A stretch of DNA of 64,000 bases from Oncomelania hupensis (GCA_036898135.1 CM072511.1:163020064-163084063); one strand, 5' to 3'; shown: positions 12,061 to 22,476, counted from the stretch's first letter. Notes: generated by a model from the sequence alone, not told the origin. Numbers and translations are program-made.

Positions 12061-12102
<42 letters not shown>

Positions 12103-12194
12103 TGTCGGTGGCGGGGGAAGGAGCGGAAGGTGGTGTTGGGGCTGGTGCTTTCCTGGTAACGCTGCCGTGTCACGGCTCTGTCGACGTCATCAAG
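11957..12194 (-). CDS. ADAMTS-like linker exon with polyglutamine
   Basis: Acceptor TCGTGTGCAG, donor ATAG|GTGAGT, 238 nt, phase 0 in and phase 1 out. It has no cysteines, so it is a linker between TSP1 number six and PLAC. It contains 12 consecutive CAG codons (12062-12099) followed by more Q/H-rich sequence. The run is a pure CAG tract and so liable to length change. Confidence 0.8.
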
Positions 12195-12537
12195 CTGCAC
12201 ACGACACAACAGACGCTGTTCAAAATTCAAAGTCTGGTCTGCTTCATTCTTGGCACTGCTTTTTTAGCGGTAGGTCATTTTTAAGGAATTCAAAGAACGT
12301 ATCACAATTGTATAGCACACTCTCCACAGGCCAAAGAGCTAAAGGCACTAGACGGAATCAGGGTCCTAACTCACGACGCCGCAACTGCGAACAGAACAAT
12401 GCCTTTATCCCACTTCTGAGTATACCTGTAACAATACTTAAGAGGTCCCATTAGCCCTCAGCATCTAGCGAATGCGCTGCCTACGTAGTTTACGCACTAC
12501 TGATAAAACTGTGCCGTGCAGCGACCACGTGACCTAC

Positions 12538-12702
12538 CTGTTGGATGACGTCACTGTGCAATGACGTAGGACAGGGCTGCGAGTTGCAGGTGCGGCGTTG
12601 TGGGGGTCGGCGCGTTGCGCGGCACGTCATAGCAGTGCTGTAACTGTCGTCCAGGCACTTCACCTCTCGCTCCTTGACGCCAGTGCCGCAAGACTGAGAA
12701 CA
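12538..12702 (-). CDS. ADAMTS-like exon: TSP1 repeat 6
   Basis: Acceptor TTGTTGCAG, donor CAACAG|GTAGGT, 165 nt, phase 0/0. It encodes CSQSCGTGVKEREVKC and ends RRTCNSQPCP. This completes a TSP1 repeat whose WSQ start is in the previous exon. Confidence 0.92.
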
Positions 12703-12799
12703 CTGCAACAAGATGAACACATTGTCAGTACATTATCAAAGAAATAAAATAAGAAATAAACAAGCACACACGCCCACACTCACTCCTATTCATCCACCC

Positions 12800-12870
12800 A
12801 CCACCCCCCAACACACACACACACACTCTCTCTCTCTCTCGCTCTCTCTCTCTCCTTCTCTTTCTCTCCC
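12800..12870. repeat. (CA)n and (CT)n compound microsatellite
   Basis: CA repeats then CT repeats. The CT end supplies the TTTCTCTCCCTT target site of the adjacent Family A copy. Confidence 0.9.
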
Positions 12871-13912
12871 TTAACCCCCCCCTTGGGGGTGCCGGAGATT
12901 TCAGTATAAATAGTATCCCCGTTTTATGGAAATTTAGTGCCTCACAGCAGATCTCCAACGAAGAATACAAAGCATGGAGATGAGGTGCTACAGAAGACTT
13001 CTGGGCATTTCCTATACACAACACATCACCAACGACGAAGTCCGACAGACCATCACACAAGCCATTGGACAACACGATGACCTGCTTACAGTGGTGAAGA
13101 AACGGAAACTCCGATGGTATGGCCATGTCACCAGATCATCAGGCCTTGCAAAGACTATTCTGCAAGGCACAGTGCAAGGAGGTAGAAGAAGAGGGAGACC
13201 GAAAAAGAGGTGGGAGGACAACATTCGAGAATGGACTGGTTTGACACTGAGCGAAGCCATCAGGGCTGCTGAGGACAGAGAAAGATGGAGTATGCTGTTT
13301 AAACGACCATCTGTGGTACCCCTACGACCTCCGGGTTACGGGACAGGATAGGATAGGATAGGATAGGATAGTGCTTTAAATTCCCACTGTCGCTGTCTTT
13401 CTCCTTTGTTCTTTCTCATTCCTTCTCTGTTCTATCAATCTGCTATACTATCTTCTTCTTCGCTAGACCAGTCGCCTACCTTTTTTCTTGAAAACTCTTC
13501 TGGGACACAACTCCTCATTTGTGTGATCAGCTTGGGAATATTGGACGCTTTCCGCCAGGTGGTCACTGGGGCTTCCTATGATGTTATTATCTGGCAATGT
13601 AGGTAATTTCCATGTATGTGTTTTGTTTATATTTTATCATATTTGTATTCTATTTTGTTTTTGTAAACGGGGGTTCGATAAATTAGACTATTGCCTCATC
13701 GTCCCCTGCGTGGCATGTCTTTATTGTAAAGTGACTGGCTGGTAGAGTGCCTTCAGTGTTACCACTAGGGTTGTTTCGGCAGATCTTTTATGCGGATCAG
13801 GGATGAGTTCTCTTTCAGCGAAGTTGTGCTCTTGATTTTGTATTCCTGATTCGGCTCTTTGCAGTCCACTGGACCCTGTAAGCAATGAATAACTAACTAA
13901 TTTCTCTCCCTT
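12861..13912 (+). mobile_element. Family A retroposon (short form) split by a LINE-G insertion
   Basis: The element is 12873-13900, flanked by 12 bp direct repeats TTTCTCTCCCTT at 12861 and 13901. It starts with a C-run and TTGGGGGTGCC, and has TATAAATAG at 12905. LINE-G is inserted at 12941-13368. Without the LINE it is about 594 bp, the short-form length. Its 3' end lies 40 bp from the exon at 13940-14128. Confidence 0.9.
12941..13368 (+). mobile_element. LINE-G fragment, 3' end with (GATAG)n tail
   Basis: 5'-truncated copy of the LINE at 39712-42060. It encodes most of the C-terminal region after the reverse transcriptase (WYGHVTRSSGLAKTILQG, then GRRRGRPKKRWEDN) and ends GGACAGGATAGGATAGG. 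It is flanked by TAGTGC at 12935 and 13369, a 6 bp target duplication inside the Family A copy. Confidence 0.92.
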
Positions 13913-13939
13913 TCCACACAGACCGCATCTGCTACTCAC

Positions 13940-14128
13940 CTGCGACCAATGCGTCATGAACCATTCAGGCTGGCAGGGAGGTAACTCCGTACACATCTCC
14001 TTTCCCGACGGCCTTTCCTTTCTGAGGCAGTTCTCTTTCCCTACTACGCCCCACAGGTGGCGCCCGTGTTTCTTCATGCAAACGACGTCACGTGATCGCC
14101 AGGCGCCTTCCCCACACGTGGAGTTGCA
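13940..14128 (-). CDS. ADAMTS-like exon: TSP1 repeat 5 and start of 6
   Basis: Acceptor CTGCTTGACAG, donor TCGCAG|GTGAGT, 189 nt, phase 0/0. It begins CNSTCGEGAWRSRDVVC and ends CTELPPCQPEWFMTHWSQ. The tryptophans and WSQ at the end start the next TSP1 repeat, so each exon covers one repeat out of register. Confidence 0.9.
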
Positions 14129-14622
14129 CTGTCAAGCAGAAAATCATAAGTCACCATCCGACATCAAGTTTAAGCCCCTTTTGAACTGCAGTACACTCAA
14201 ACAGAAATATTTCAATAAATCCCAGTGCCTACATAATACCTGCAATGCCCCATGTAATGTTTAATAGCCTATATCAAGAACGATAACTTTATTACGAACC
14301 CTGGGGGCGCTAGATCAGGATACCGCAAACAGGAAAGGTCTTTGTTATCAATACCGCCACAACTGTGTATGCAAGCCGGTCATAATAACAAACCACCCAT
14401 CTTCACACACGAGCTGTGTATGTCTCTTCTTTCCGTGAGAAAGATTCGAATCTACCTCACACCACAAATGAAATCGCATCGTTGCTATTAAAAGTGTCAA
14501 ATGCACCATTGAAACCCAAAATGAAATCACAGCTCCACGAGACCACCGTAGAAAAAACAAAAACCAACCAAACAAACAAACAAAAGAGAAAGAGAAACTG
14601 AGTCACCGTGTCCAGTGCTTAC
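14129..14622. other. Intron; nothing further recognised
   Basis: Intron between two TSP1 exons. I see no repeat family that I can name. Confidence 0.4.
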
Positions 14623-14799
14623 CTCTGACCAAGGTCCAGCGAACCAACGACCACCGCAGGGCTTGGGCTGGCCGCAACGTTTGCGACTGCGCGGCTTGTG
14701 CTGAGTCGGGCAACGATCGCCGGGCAAGCTGCCGCCGTCTTCTGACGCGCAGTACACGCCGCGAGTCTGGTAGCTGTGATTTCCGCACTCTGGACGGCA
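14623..14799 (-). CDS. ADAMTS-like exon: TSP1 repeat 4 and start of 5
   Basis: Acceptor GTTGTACAG, donor TCAGAG|GTAAGC, 177 nt, phase 0/0. It begins CRPECGNHSYQTRGVYC and ends CGQPKPCGGRWFAGPWSE. It keeps the six-cysteine TSP1 pattern. The usual CSxTCG is CRPECGN here, so the second glycine of the consensus is replaced. Confidence 0.92.
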
Positions 14800-15545
14800 C
14801 TGTACAACATGGCAACAGGAAGGCAGGAGTAAAGCACAGCGGGATACACAATCCACGTTGTTTTTTTTTACGTGTTTTACGTTCTTGGTTGGTGTCTTTT
14901 CTTTTTTTCTTTTTTTTCTGTCTTTCCAAGACTGTGTTGAATATTAATAGTAAAAAAAACTGTAGCAACTAGTCTAATCACTGAACGCACGTACAAATTT
15001 TGGACAATAAATTGTCTCTTAATCAAGAGCGCATGTGCTAAAAATAAAATTAAAATAAAATAAAGAAACAAGTAGCGAGTGGATTTGAAGCGAGTGGCTT
15101 CCTCGCGTTGTTTGGTATGCAAGTCTCGCAAAGCAACGTTGGGAGAAATGGGACGTTCTGTGCCTGCGCGTTAAGAGATCCTAGGATCCATCGAAAGGAG
15201 GGCAAGTCCACAATGTTGCCATGATGTTCTCGCAGGAAAAGTATCTATTTTTTCCAACTCGCCCAAGTCACGTCATGGTTTGCCTTGTTTCTGCCTCGTG
15301 CAACGGACCTCATCGCCTATTTTCGCGTGTACCCGCGGGTACGCGCGAGTGCTCGCTTCGAATCAAACCCGCTACAGCCCTAGCATGATCTGCCCAATTG
15401 TACTCATCACCCTTAGTACCGCTTGAAAGTTACTACAGTTTGGGAACAACACAATATATCTTAGGTACACAAGTCTACAAAGAATCGGAGAGCGAAGCTA
15501 ATTCAACTGCTTGTTTTCTTTTAGACCATTACAAAGAGGGAAACG
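14800..15545. other. Intron; AT-rich then CpG-rich stretch
   Basis: Intron sequence with no recognised element. A perfect 14 bp palindrome GTACCCGCGGGTAC sits at 15329-15342 in a CpG-rich patch. Confidence 0.4.
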
Positions 15546-15546
15546 A

Positions 15547-16564
15547 CTAGTGTGTGTACAACACCAGAAATAAAGGTGGCTCGACGACAAGTGCGTGTAC
15601 AACACCAGTGATAAAGGTGGCTCGACGACAAGTGTGTGTACAACACCAGTGATAAAGGTGGCTCGACGACAAGTGTGTGTACAACACCAGTGATAAAGGT
15701 GGCTCGACGACAAGTGTGTGTACAACACCAGTGATAAAGGTGGCTCGACGACAAGTGTGTGTACAACACCAGTGATAAAAGTGGCTCGACGACAAGTGTG
15801 TGTACAACACCAGTGATAAAGGTGGCTTGACGACAAGTGTGTGTACAACACCAGTGATAAAGGTGGTGGCTCGACGACAAGTGTGTGTACAACACCAGTG
15901 ATAAAGGTGGCTCGACGACAAGTGTGTGTACAAAAGATGGCTCGACGACAAGTGTGTGTACAACACCAGTGATAAAGGTGGTGGCTCGACGACAAGTGTG
16001 TGTACAACACCTGTGATAAAGGTGGCTCGACGACAAGTGTGTGCACAACACCAGTGATAAAGGTGGCTCGATGACAAGTGTGTGTACAACACCAGTGATA
16101 AAGGTGGCTCGACGACAAGTGTGTGTACAGCACCAGTGATAAAGGTGGCTCGACGACAAGTGTGTGTACAACACAAGTGATAAAGGTGGCTCGACGACAA
16201 GTGTGTGTACAACACCAGTGATAAAGGTGGCTCGACGACAAGTGTGTGTGCAACACCAGTGATAAAGGTGGCTCGACGACAAGTGTGTGCACAACACCAG
16301 TGATAAAGGTGGCTCGACGACAAGTGTGTGTGTACAACACCAGTGATAAAGGTGGCTCGACGACAAGTGTGTGCACAACACCAGTGATAAAGGTGGCTCG
16401 ACGACAAGTGTGTGCACAACACCAGTGATAAAGGTGTCTCGACGACAAGTGTGTGCACAACACCAGTGATAAAGGTGGCTCGACGACAAGTGTGTGTACA
16501 ACACCAGTGATAAAGGTGGCTCGACGACAAGTGTGTGCACAACACCAGTGATAAAGGTGGCTCG
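15547..16564. repeat. Minisatellite, 41 bp unit, about 25 copies
   Basis: The unit includes GTGTGTGTACAACACCAGTG and ATAAAGGTGGCTCGACGACA. Most copies differ at one or two positions; a few carry extra GTG or GT steps and one is shortened. Because 41 is not a multiple of three and the unit has no stop on the minus strand, all three minus frames stay open for over 300 codons. These frames are not genes. Confidence 0.98.
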
Positions 16565-16706
16565 CCTAAAAAGATGCGCTGGAGTTTAGTGACAGCATCT
16601 CGGAAAAAATCCTTTTTTAGTTGCTTTCTTCTGTTGAATTAGGGAATGATAGAAAATATCTATCTCCCTTTTTTTGCTGCCAGTGCTTTTGCAGTTGTGG
16701 ATTAGT

Positions 16707-16996
16707 GCCATAGATACTAATGGAAACGCAAACTCCGATGGTATGGCCACGTCACCAGATCATCCGGTCTTGCAAAGACCCTCCTGCAAGGCACAGTGCA
16801 AGGAGGTAGAAGAAGAGGGAGACCGAAAAAGAGGTGGGAGGACAACATTCGAGAATGGACTGGTTTGACACTGAGCGAAACAATCAGGGTTTCTGAGGAC
16901 AGGGAAAGATGGAGTACGCTGGTTAAACGAAACCCTGTGGTGCCCCTACGACCTCCGAGTTACGGGATAGGATAGGATAGGATACGCCATAGATAC
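16707..16996 (+). mobile_element. LINE-G fragment with 11 bp TSD
   Basis: A 268 bp 3' fragment (16718-16985) encoding part of GRRRGRPKKRWED and ending GGATAGGATAGGATA. It is flanked by GCCATAGATAC at 16707 and 16986. Confidence 0.92.
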
Positions 16997-17246
16997 AGAT
17001 GGTCATTTGGCTGTGTTCTCAACTCGTCAGAGTATCAGCTGGGCTTGATGACAATCAAGGGACTGATTTTCCAAAGTATGAGAAGACGCCTGAATAATGC
17101 TCTCAGAAAAAACATCTTCAAGCGAACAAAGTATCCACAATTTGGCTGGCTGGCAACGGAGAAGGGAAAGAACTTAACTTCGTGAAAGAGATTTCATTGC
17201 CGAACAATTTTTCTAAAATATAGGGTGGCAGAGTTGGTAGTTTTGA

Positions 17247-17695
17247 ACAGGGTTATGTTTACAAGGTTACTACTGGCCAGTGTAACAAGGGAGACAACAG
17301 GGTTATGTTTACAAGGTGACTGCTGGTCAGTGTAACAAGGGAGACAACAGGGTTATGTTTACAAGGTGACTGCTGGCCTGTGTAACAAGGGAGACAACAG
17401 GGTTATGTTTACAAGATGACTGAAGGCCAGTGTAACAAGGCAGACAACAGGGTTATGTTTACAAGATGACTGAAGGCCAGTGTAACAAGGGAGACAACAG
17501 GGTTATGTTTACAAGGTGACTGCTGGTCAGTGTAACAAGGGAGACAACAGGGTTATGTTTACAAGGTGACTGCTGGCCTGTGTAACAAGGGAGACAACAG
17601 GGTTATGTTTACAAGGTGACTGCTGGCCTGTGTAACAAGGCAGACAACAGGGTTATGTTTACAAGATGACTGAAGGCCAGTGTAACAAGGGAGAC
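17247..17695. repeat. Minisatellite, 50 bp unit, nine copies
   Basis: The unit contains ACAGGGTTATGTTTACAAGG and TGACTGCTGG...TGTAACAAGG. Two alternating variants (GGTGACTGCTGG and GATGACTGAAGG) suggest higher-order copying. It lies in the same intron as the 41 bp array. Confidence 0.97.
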
Positions 17696-17769
17696 AAGAA
17701 AGAGGGTCAACGTGGCCCATGCTATTATTAGTGTTGGCAGTAGAACAGGTTAACAACGGAGTCCCCTAC

Positions 17770-17943
17770 CTTCTTTGACCAGCGTGTGTAGTACCAGCCC
17801 TTGGCGCAGGACCCCATGTCACAGATCTGGGTGTGCTCAGGCCGGAGCTGGCCCCTACACCTGATGTCATCCACTGTCTGACCACCCCCGTCCACACACC
17901 GCGCCTCTCGTGTCCTTTGGCCTAGACCGCAGTCTGTGGAACA
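17770..17943 (-). CDS. ADAMTS-like exon: TSP1 repeat 3 and start of 4
   Basis: Acceptor TTAATTGCAG, donor AAGAAG|GTAGGG, 174 nt, phase 0/0. It begins CSTDCGLGQRTREARC and ends ICDMGSCAKGWYYTRWSKK. CDMGSC matches the end of the corresponding vertebrate repeat. Confidence 0.93.
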
Positions 17944-18049
17944 CTGCAATTAAGGGGCCACATCACCATCATCCTCACCAACATTAACATCATCATCACT
18001 CATCATCATCATCACATTATCATCATCACATCATCATCATCTTTATCAA

Positions 18050-18130
18050 CATCGGGCGGCTTGAGTTAGATCCTGTATCAGCCAGCGCCTTGAGCCGCTC
18101 TTGAGCTGGAAAAGTACTATATAAGAACAC
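18050..18130 (+). mobile_element. tRNA-SINE 3' end fragment
   Basis: GGGCGGCTTGAGTTAGATCC and the following block ending in a variant of GCGCTATATAAGAAC match the 3' end of the SINE at 32583-33018. Confidence 0.7.
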
Positions 18131-18317
18131 ATCAGTTTAAAAAAAAAAGAAGATTAAACAGCAATATCATCAACATCAACATCATCATCTACGTCATCAT
18201 GATCGTCGCCAAACAAAAACCAACCACATCATCCCGTTTGCTTCCCCAAAGCTTTCCATGTCCATAAAGCCCATATTACCAGCATGGACCACAGTTGCTG
18301 GCCAAGAAGTGACTGAC

Positions 18318-18519
18318 CTGTGTCCAGTTGGACGCTGTCCAGGTAAAGCAGGGTGGGCGGCGACAGAATTGCGTGGTCGGGGGTCGGGGGTCGGTGCAGC
18401 GCGTGGCCGTGACGGGCAGGACGAGGGTGGGGGATATGCGTTGCGTGCACTCCACTGTGCGTGTCTGCACGCCGTCCCCGCACGTCACACTGCACGCGCT
18501 CCACTCCCCGCCGTTCCAC
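18318..18519 (-). CDS. ADAMTS-like exon: TSP1 repeat 2 and start of 3
   Basis: Acceptor CACACAG, donor ACACAG|GTCAGT, 202 nt, phase 2 in and phase 0 out. The first base completes a CAG codon. It encodes WNGGEWSACSVTCGDGVQTR and ends FCRRPPCFTWTASNWTQ, a complete TSP1 repeat with both tryptophans and all six cysteines. Confidence 0.93.
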
Positions 18520-18582
18520 CTGTGTGGGGTTTGAACCGCAACACGTCAGCCCACAGCAACTGTGACTGCTCGCAAACTACAC

Positions 18583-18587
<5 letters not shown>

Positions 18588-18648
<61 letters not shown>

Positions 18649-18660
18649 AACACACACACG
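18588..18660. repeat. (CT)n-(CA)n compound microsatellite
   Basis: CT dinucleotides followed by CA dinucleotides, about 70 bp, in the intron upstream of TSP1 repeat 2. Confidence 0.95.
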
Positions 18661-19654
18661 CGTGTATACACATACATCCAGCGCTAGACCTGCATTCAGC
18701 GCTAGCAACAAGTTTTCTTGTTAAGAAATATTTATGCGCTTTCATTCATTTCATTTCATAACAAAAAAAAACCAACAATCCACTACGTCTCAAACCCTTC
18801 CCCCACCCTACCCCACCCCGCACTCCATTCTGAAGTATTAGGTATTGGTCCAAGAGAAACCATTTTGACTCGAGAGTTATGTGCCTTTCACGTGAGTAAA
18901 GATGGCGGAACTACTACAGCAGTTTGTATTGTGTCCATACTGTGTATGAACGCTAAGCATACGGGAACACAGCAATATTGGCAACGATGATGAGACTGTA
19001 TTATGCACACTACGTGTATACCCGCCTCAGCGTAACAATCGCTTATTTTGATCAGTCGACATGATTGCGACCATAACTATTGTTCCCCCTGCCCTGTGAA
19101 ATGTGGAATGGCTTGACTAGACACGAAACGTTGCAGCGGAGTGATCCGCTTTCCGTGGGTCAGGTTGCCCGAGCAACGCCCTTTGCTGGGATAACTGCTA
19201 CACCGTTGTATACACCATACCGTTACACACCATAACTGAATTCTGCGTTCAGCGCGTTTAAACAGTCCCACTCCTCCCACAAAATCTAAAATCACTTTGC
19301 TGACAAGATGTTACATTAAAATAAGAAAACGCCGTGTATTGTTCATAGCATTGATTATTGTGCGGTCGTCGTCAAGCTGAGGGTCAGGGATTTATCAAGC
19401 ATGTGTGTGTGTGTACTTGCGCGCGCGTAGGCGTGCACTCGCAACAACCTCTGGCACTCAGATCTGGATGAGCGTCGCTTTCGGGCCAGCTGTGCGCTGA
19501 CGCACGAAGCATTCGGCTAGAAGCATTCCAACGCAGCCCGATAGCCCCAAACGGTCTGTTGCAGTAAAAAGCTACAGACACGCAGTCTGTTTAAGATTAG
19601 AGTTGATGAGATCTGCAGCTCGCGCATTCACTGACTTCTAAAGGCGTGTTGTAA
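18661..19654. other. Intron; nothing recognised
   Basis: No exon or repeat family that I can support. Confidence 0.35.
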
Positions 19655-19821
19655 TTGGAAGGTTCGTTGATGGTCCACCAACCTTTTTTTGGAGGGTCTC
19701 AGATCCCAAACCTAGATTCCTGAACTTTTTTTTTTTTATCTAAAAGGTTCAGGAATCTAGATTAAGGATCTTAAAAACTCGAAAAAAAAAGTGGTCGTGA
19801 ACACTTCCACCAACCTTCCAA
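19655..19821. mobile_element. Foldback (hairpin) element
   Basis: Two imperfect arms of about 80 bp face each other. The outer ends are TTGGAAGGTT and its complement AACCTTCCAA. The inner ends are CTAGATTCCTGAAC and GTTCAGGAATCTAG, separated by a T-rich loop. This is the shape of a foldback MITE. I see no clear target duplication. Confidence 0.6.
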
Positions 19822-19822
19822 C

Positions 19823-19855
<33 letters not shown>

Positions 19856-19858
19856 ACA
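19822..19858. repeat. (ATC)n microsatellite
   Basis: About ten CAT/ATC triplets next to the foldback element. Confidence 0.9.
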
Positions 19859-19965
19859 GCGCTTTACAGCAACAACAACAAAATCAGAAAAACACGCAAA
19901 CACACACCCACGCACACACACACCCACACACATAGACACACACAGTTAGTTGGTGGTGTACTCAC

Positions 19966-20095
19966 TGTGGCTGGCAGGGTTGGGTGTTGCAATGGACGGA
20001 GGTGGGTTCGGGTTTGGTGCTGACGTCGCAGTTCTCCTCCATCACCACCACGCGTGTGTCGCTCTTCATGCACACCACCACTGACTGCTGCGTCC
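19966..20095 (-). CDS. ADAMTS-like exon: second half of TSP1 repeat 1
   Basis: Acceptor GTCACCAG, donor CCACA|GTGAGT, 130 nt, phase 1 in and phase 2 out. It reads GTQQSVVVCMKSDTRVVVME and ends VHCNTQPCQP, continuing CSRSCGG from the exon at 21172-21425. Confidence 0.9.
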
Positions 20096-20252
20096 CTGGT
20101 GACGTCATCATCGTCATCGTCATTATCGTCATCGCCATCATCACCATCATCATCACCACCATCATCATTATCACCATCATCATCATTAACACCAGACTTA
20201 ACATACCACAGGCTACAATATACTCCAACCAATAAATTCATCACATCGGTCC

Positions 20253-20851
20253 ACTTGCCGTTGACCCCCGTTGGGGTGCCGGGGGTTTCAGTATAAATAG
20301 TATCCCCACTTTATGGAAATTTAGTGCTTTAAATTCCCACTGTCGCTGCCTTTCTCATTTGCTCTTTCTCAGTCCTGCTCTGTTCTATCAATCTGCTATA
20401 CTATCTTCTTCTTCGGTTGACCAGTCACCTACCTTTTTTCTTGAAAACTCTTCCGGGACAAGGCTCCTGATTTGTGTATGAGGTCTGTTGGATCAGCTTG
20501 GGAATATTGGATGCTTTCTGCCAGGTGGTCGCTAGGGCTTCCTATGATGTTATTATTTAGCAATGTAGGCATTTTATATGTATGTGTTTTGTTTATAATA
20601 TATAATGATGGTTGTATTCTATTTTGTTTTTGTAAATGGGGGTTCGATAAATTAGAGTACAGCCTCAGCGTCCCCTGCGTGGGATGTCTTTATTGTAAAG
20701 TGACTGGCTGGTGGAGAGCTTTCAGTTTTACCACTGGGGTTGTTTCAGCAGATCTTTTATGCGGATCAGGGGTTGTCCGGTCCTGATTTGGCTCGGAAGA
20801 GTCCGCTGGACCTAAAGCAATAATGATGTAATGTAATGTAACTTGCCGTTG
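20253..20851 (+). mobile_element. Family A retroposon, complete short form with TSD
   Basis: The element is 20264-20840 (577 bp), flanked by ACTTGCCGTTG at 20253 and 20841. It begins ACCCCCGTTGGGGTGCC, which can fold into a 5 bp ACCCC/GGGGT hairpin, then TATAAATAG. It ends GACCTAAAGCAATAATG and a (TAATG)n-like tail. The target lies beside a tRNA-like sequence (GCTCAGTGG...GGTTCGCC). Confidence 0.93.
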
Positions 20852-21117
20852 CTCAGTGGAATAGGGTTCGCCTGGCACACAACTGACCAAGGTTTGAATT
20901 CCATGGTGGTGGTTTATTTTACTGTCCGTTGTAGCAGTATGATTGCTCTTGTGGTTTAGTATTGGTTCAGGTCTTCACCTCCGCTTCTCTGAGAAGTATT
21001 ATTATTACAGTTGTATTATATTCTCGTCTACCATATCGCCCTTGGTAGAGAGGTCGACGCTAAACTTCAATGTTAATTGAAATGGACCACAAAATGGCCA
21101 GTAAAGTTATTTCAATG

Positions 21118-21147
21118 TAACCCTAACCCTAAACCCTAACCCTAACC
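21118..21147. repeat. Interstitial telomere-type repeats
   Basis: TAACCCTAACCCTAAACCCT and further CTAACC units, four to five copies of the animal telomere repeat on the C-rich strand, about 20 bp beyond the donor of the exon at 21172. Confidence 0.85.
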
Positions 21148-21171
21148 ACGTGTCAACATCTGATCGCATAC

Positions 21172-21425
21172 CTCCGCCACACGACCTGGAGCACTCGGAG
21201 AGACCAGAAATGGTCCACAGGAAAACGCCTGTCGCTGGGATCCTCAGGGGCACGTCGCCGACTTCGTTGTCTTCGCCTTGGTAGCCACCCTGCCAACGGC
21301 GTCGCGCACCCCGGGTGGCGGGGATGAGGTTAGGGCGGTACAGCGTTTCGGCTCCTGGAACTGCCCCGCCCGATGACGTCAACTCGTTACGTACCCCGCC
21401 GTCCAGCGCCGCGTAGTCCTGCTGA
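21172..21425 (-). CDS. ADAMTS-like exon: linker and start of TSP1 repeat 1
   Basis: Acceptor TGTTACAG, donor GCGGAG|GTATGC, 254 nt, phase 2 in and phase 1 out. The first part is a low-complexity linker. It ends FLWTISGLSECSRSCGG, the start of a TSP1 repeat. A 22 bp direct repeat (21428-21490, three copies) just upstream repeats the TTACAG acceptor, so alternative acceptors are possible. Confidence 0.85.
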
Positions 21426-21686
21426 CTGTAACATGGAACAGAGCTGACTGTAACATGGAACAGAGCTGACTGTAACATGGAACAGAGCGATTGTTTGGAT
21501 ACAGTTCATTGTTTTGTTAATATTAAATATAATGTCGAATTCAATGTATAGTTGTGCAGTGTGCCATGATTGACGCGACTCGCAAGCCAAATGAACAAAC
21601 AGATATGGAGCATAAACTATGCTGACTGTGACGACACGAGGTTTCGACGCACGCTAAGGTTATGCTGTGTCAGAATGTATATAGTG

Positions 21687-22413
21687 TAGAGTTTCACAAC
21701 CCCTTGGGGTCATGAGCAATCTTGCCACTGTAGATTGTTCAAACCTATAAAGGGAAAAGTGACAGCCCCAGTTAAAAACCTGTCTTTCCTTTGTAGGCAA
21801 GACAGATTCACTGCGGCAACAGTACCCCCGTTGGAGTGCCGGGGGTTTTCAGTATAAATAGTATCCCCACTTTATGGAAATTTAGTGCTTTAAATTCCCA
21901 CTGTCGCTGTCTTCCTCATTTACTCTTTCCCATTCCTGCTCTATCCTATCACTCTGCTATACTATCTTCTTCTTCGTTAGATCAATGACCTACCTTTTTT
22001 CTTGAAAACTCTTCCTGGACAAGACTCCTTGTTTGTGTATGAGGTCTGTTGGATCAGCTTGGGAGTGTTGGACGCTTTCTGCCGGGTGGTCACTAGGGCT
22101 TCCTATGATTGCATTATTTAGCAGTATAGGCATTTTATATTTATATGTTTTGTTGATAATTTATAATGATGTTTGTATTCTATTTTGTTTTTGTAACCGG
22201 GGGTTCGAGTAGTTGGGGTAAAGCCTCAGCCGTCCCCTGCGTGGGATGTCTTTATTGTAAAGTGACTGGCCGGTGGAGGGCATTCAATTTTCCCACTAGG
22301 GTTGTTTCAGCAGATCTTTTATGCGGATCGGGGGTTGTCCGGTCCTGATTTGGCTCGGAAGAGTCCGCTGGACCTAAAGCAACAATCAATCAATCAATCA
22401 ATAGAGTTTCACA
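21687..22413 (+). mobile_element. Family A retroposon, complete long form with TSD
   Basis: The element is 21699-22401 (703 bp), flanked by TAGAGTTTCACA at 21687 and 22402. It begins ACCCCTTGGGGTCATGAGC and carries about 135 bp more 5' sequence than the short form. That head has CAATCT/AGATTG and CCTATAAAGG/CCTTTGTAGG inverted pairs. The short-form start (CCCCCGTTGGAGTGCC) follows internally. It ends with a (CAAT)n tail. Confidence 0.95.
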
Positions 22414-22476
22414 TCTCTAATGATGCAGTGTGCAAAGTTTGAATCAGCAGTCTGTATTGCGCAGGTATGTAATGGT

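Noticed and set aside
15498..16545. Three overlapping minus-strand open frames of 321-339 codons
   Set aside because: All come from one stop-free 41 bp unit whose length is not a multiple of three.
15547..17695. CRISPR-like regular repeats
   Set aside because: Units abut without unique spacers, in an animal intron. They are minisatellites.
20472..20786. 104-codon open frame shared by several Family A copies
   Set aside because: Copies share DNA, so they share the frame. It is broken in other copies and has no domain.
21118..21147. Chromosome end
   Set aside because: Only four or five telomere units, inside a gene.
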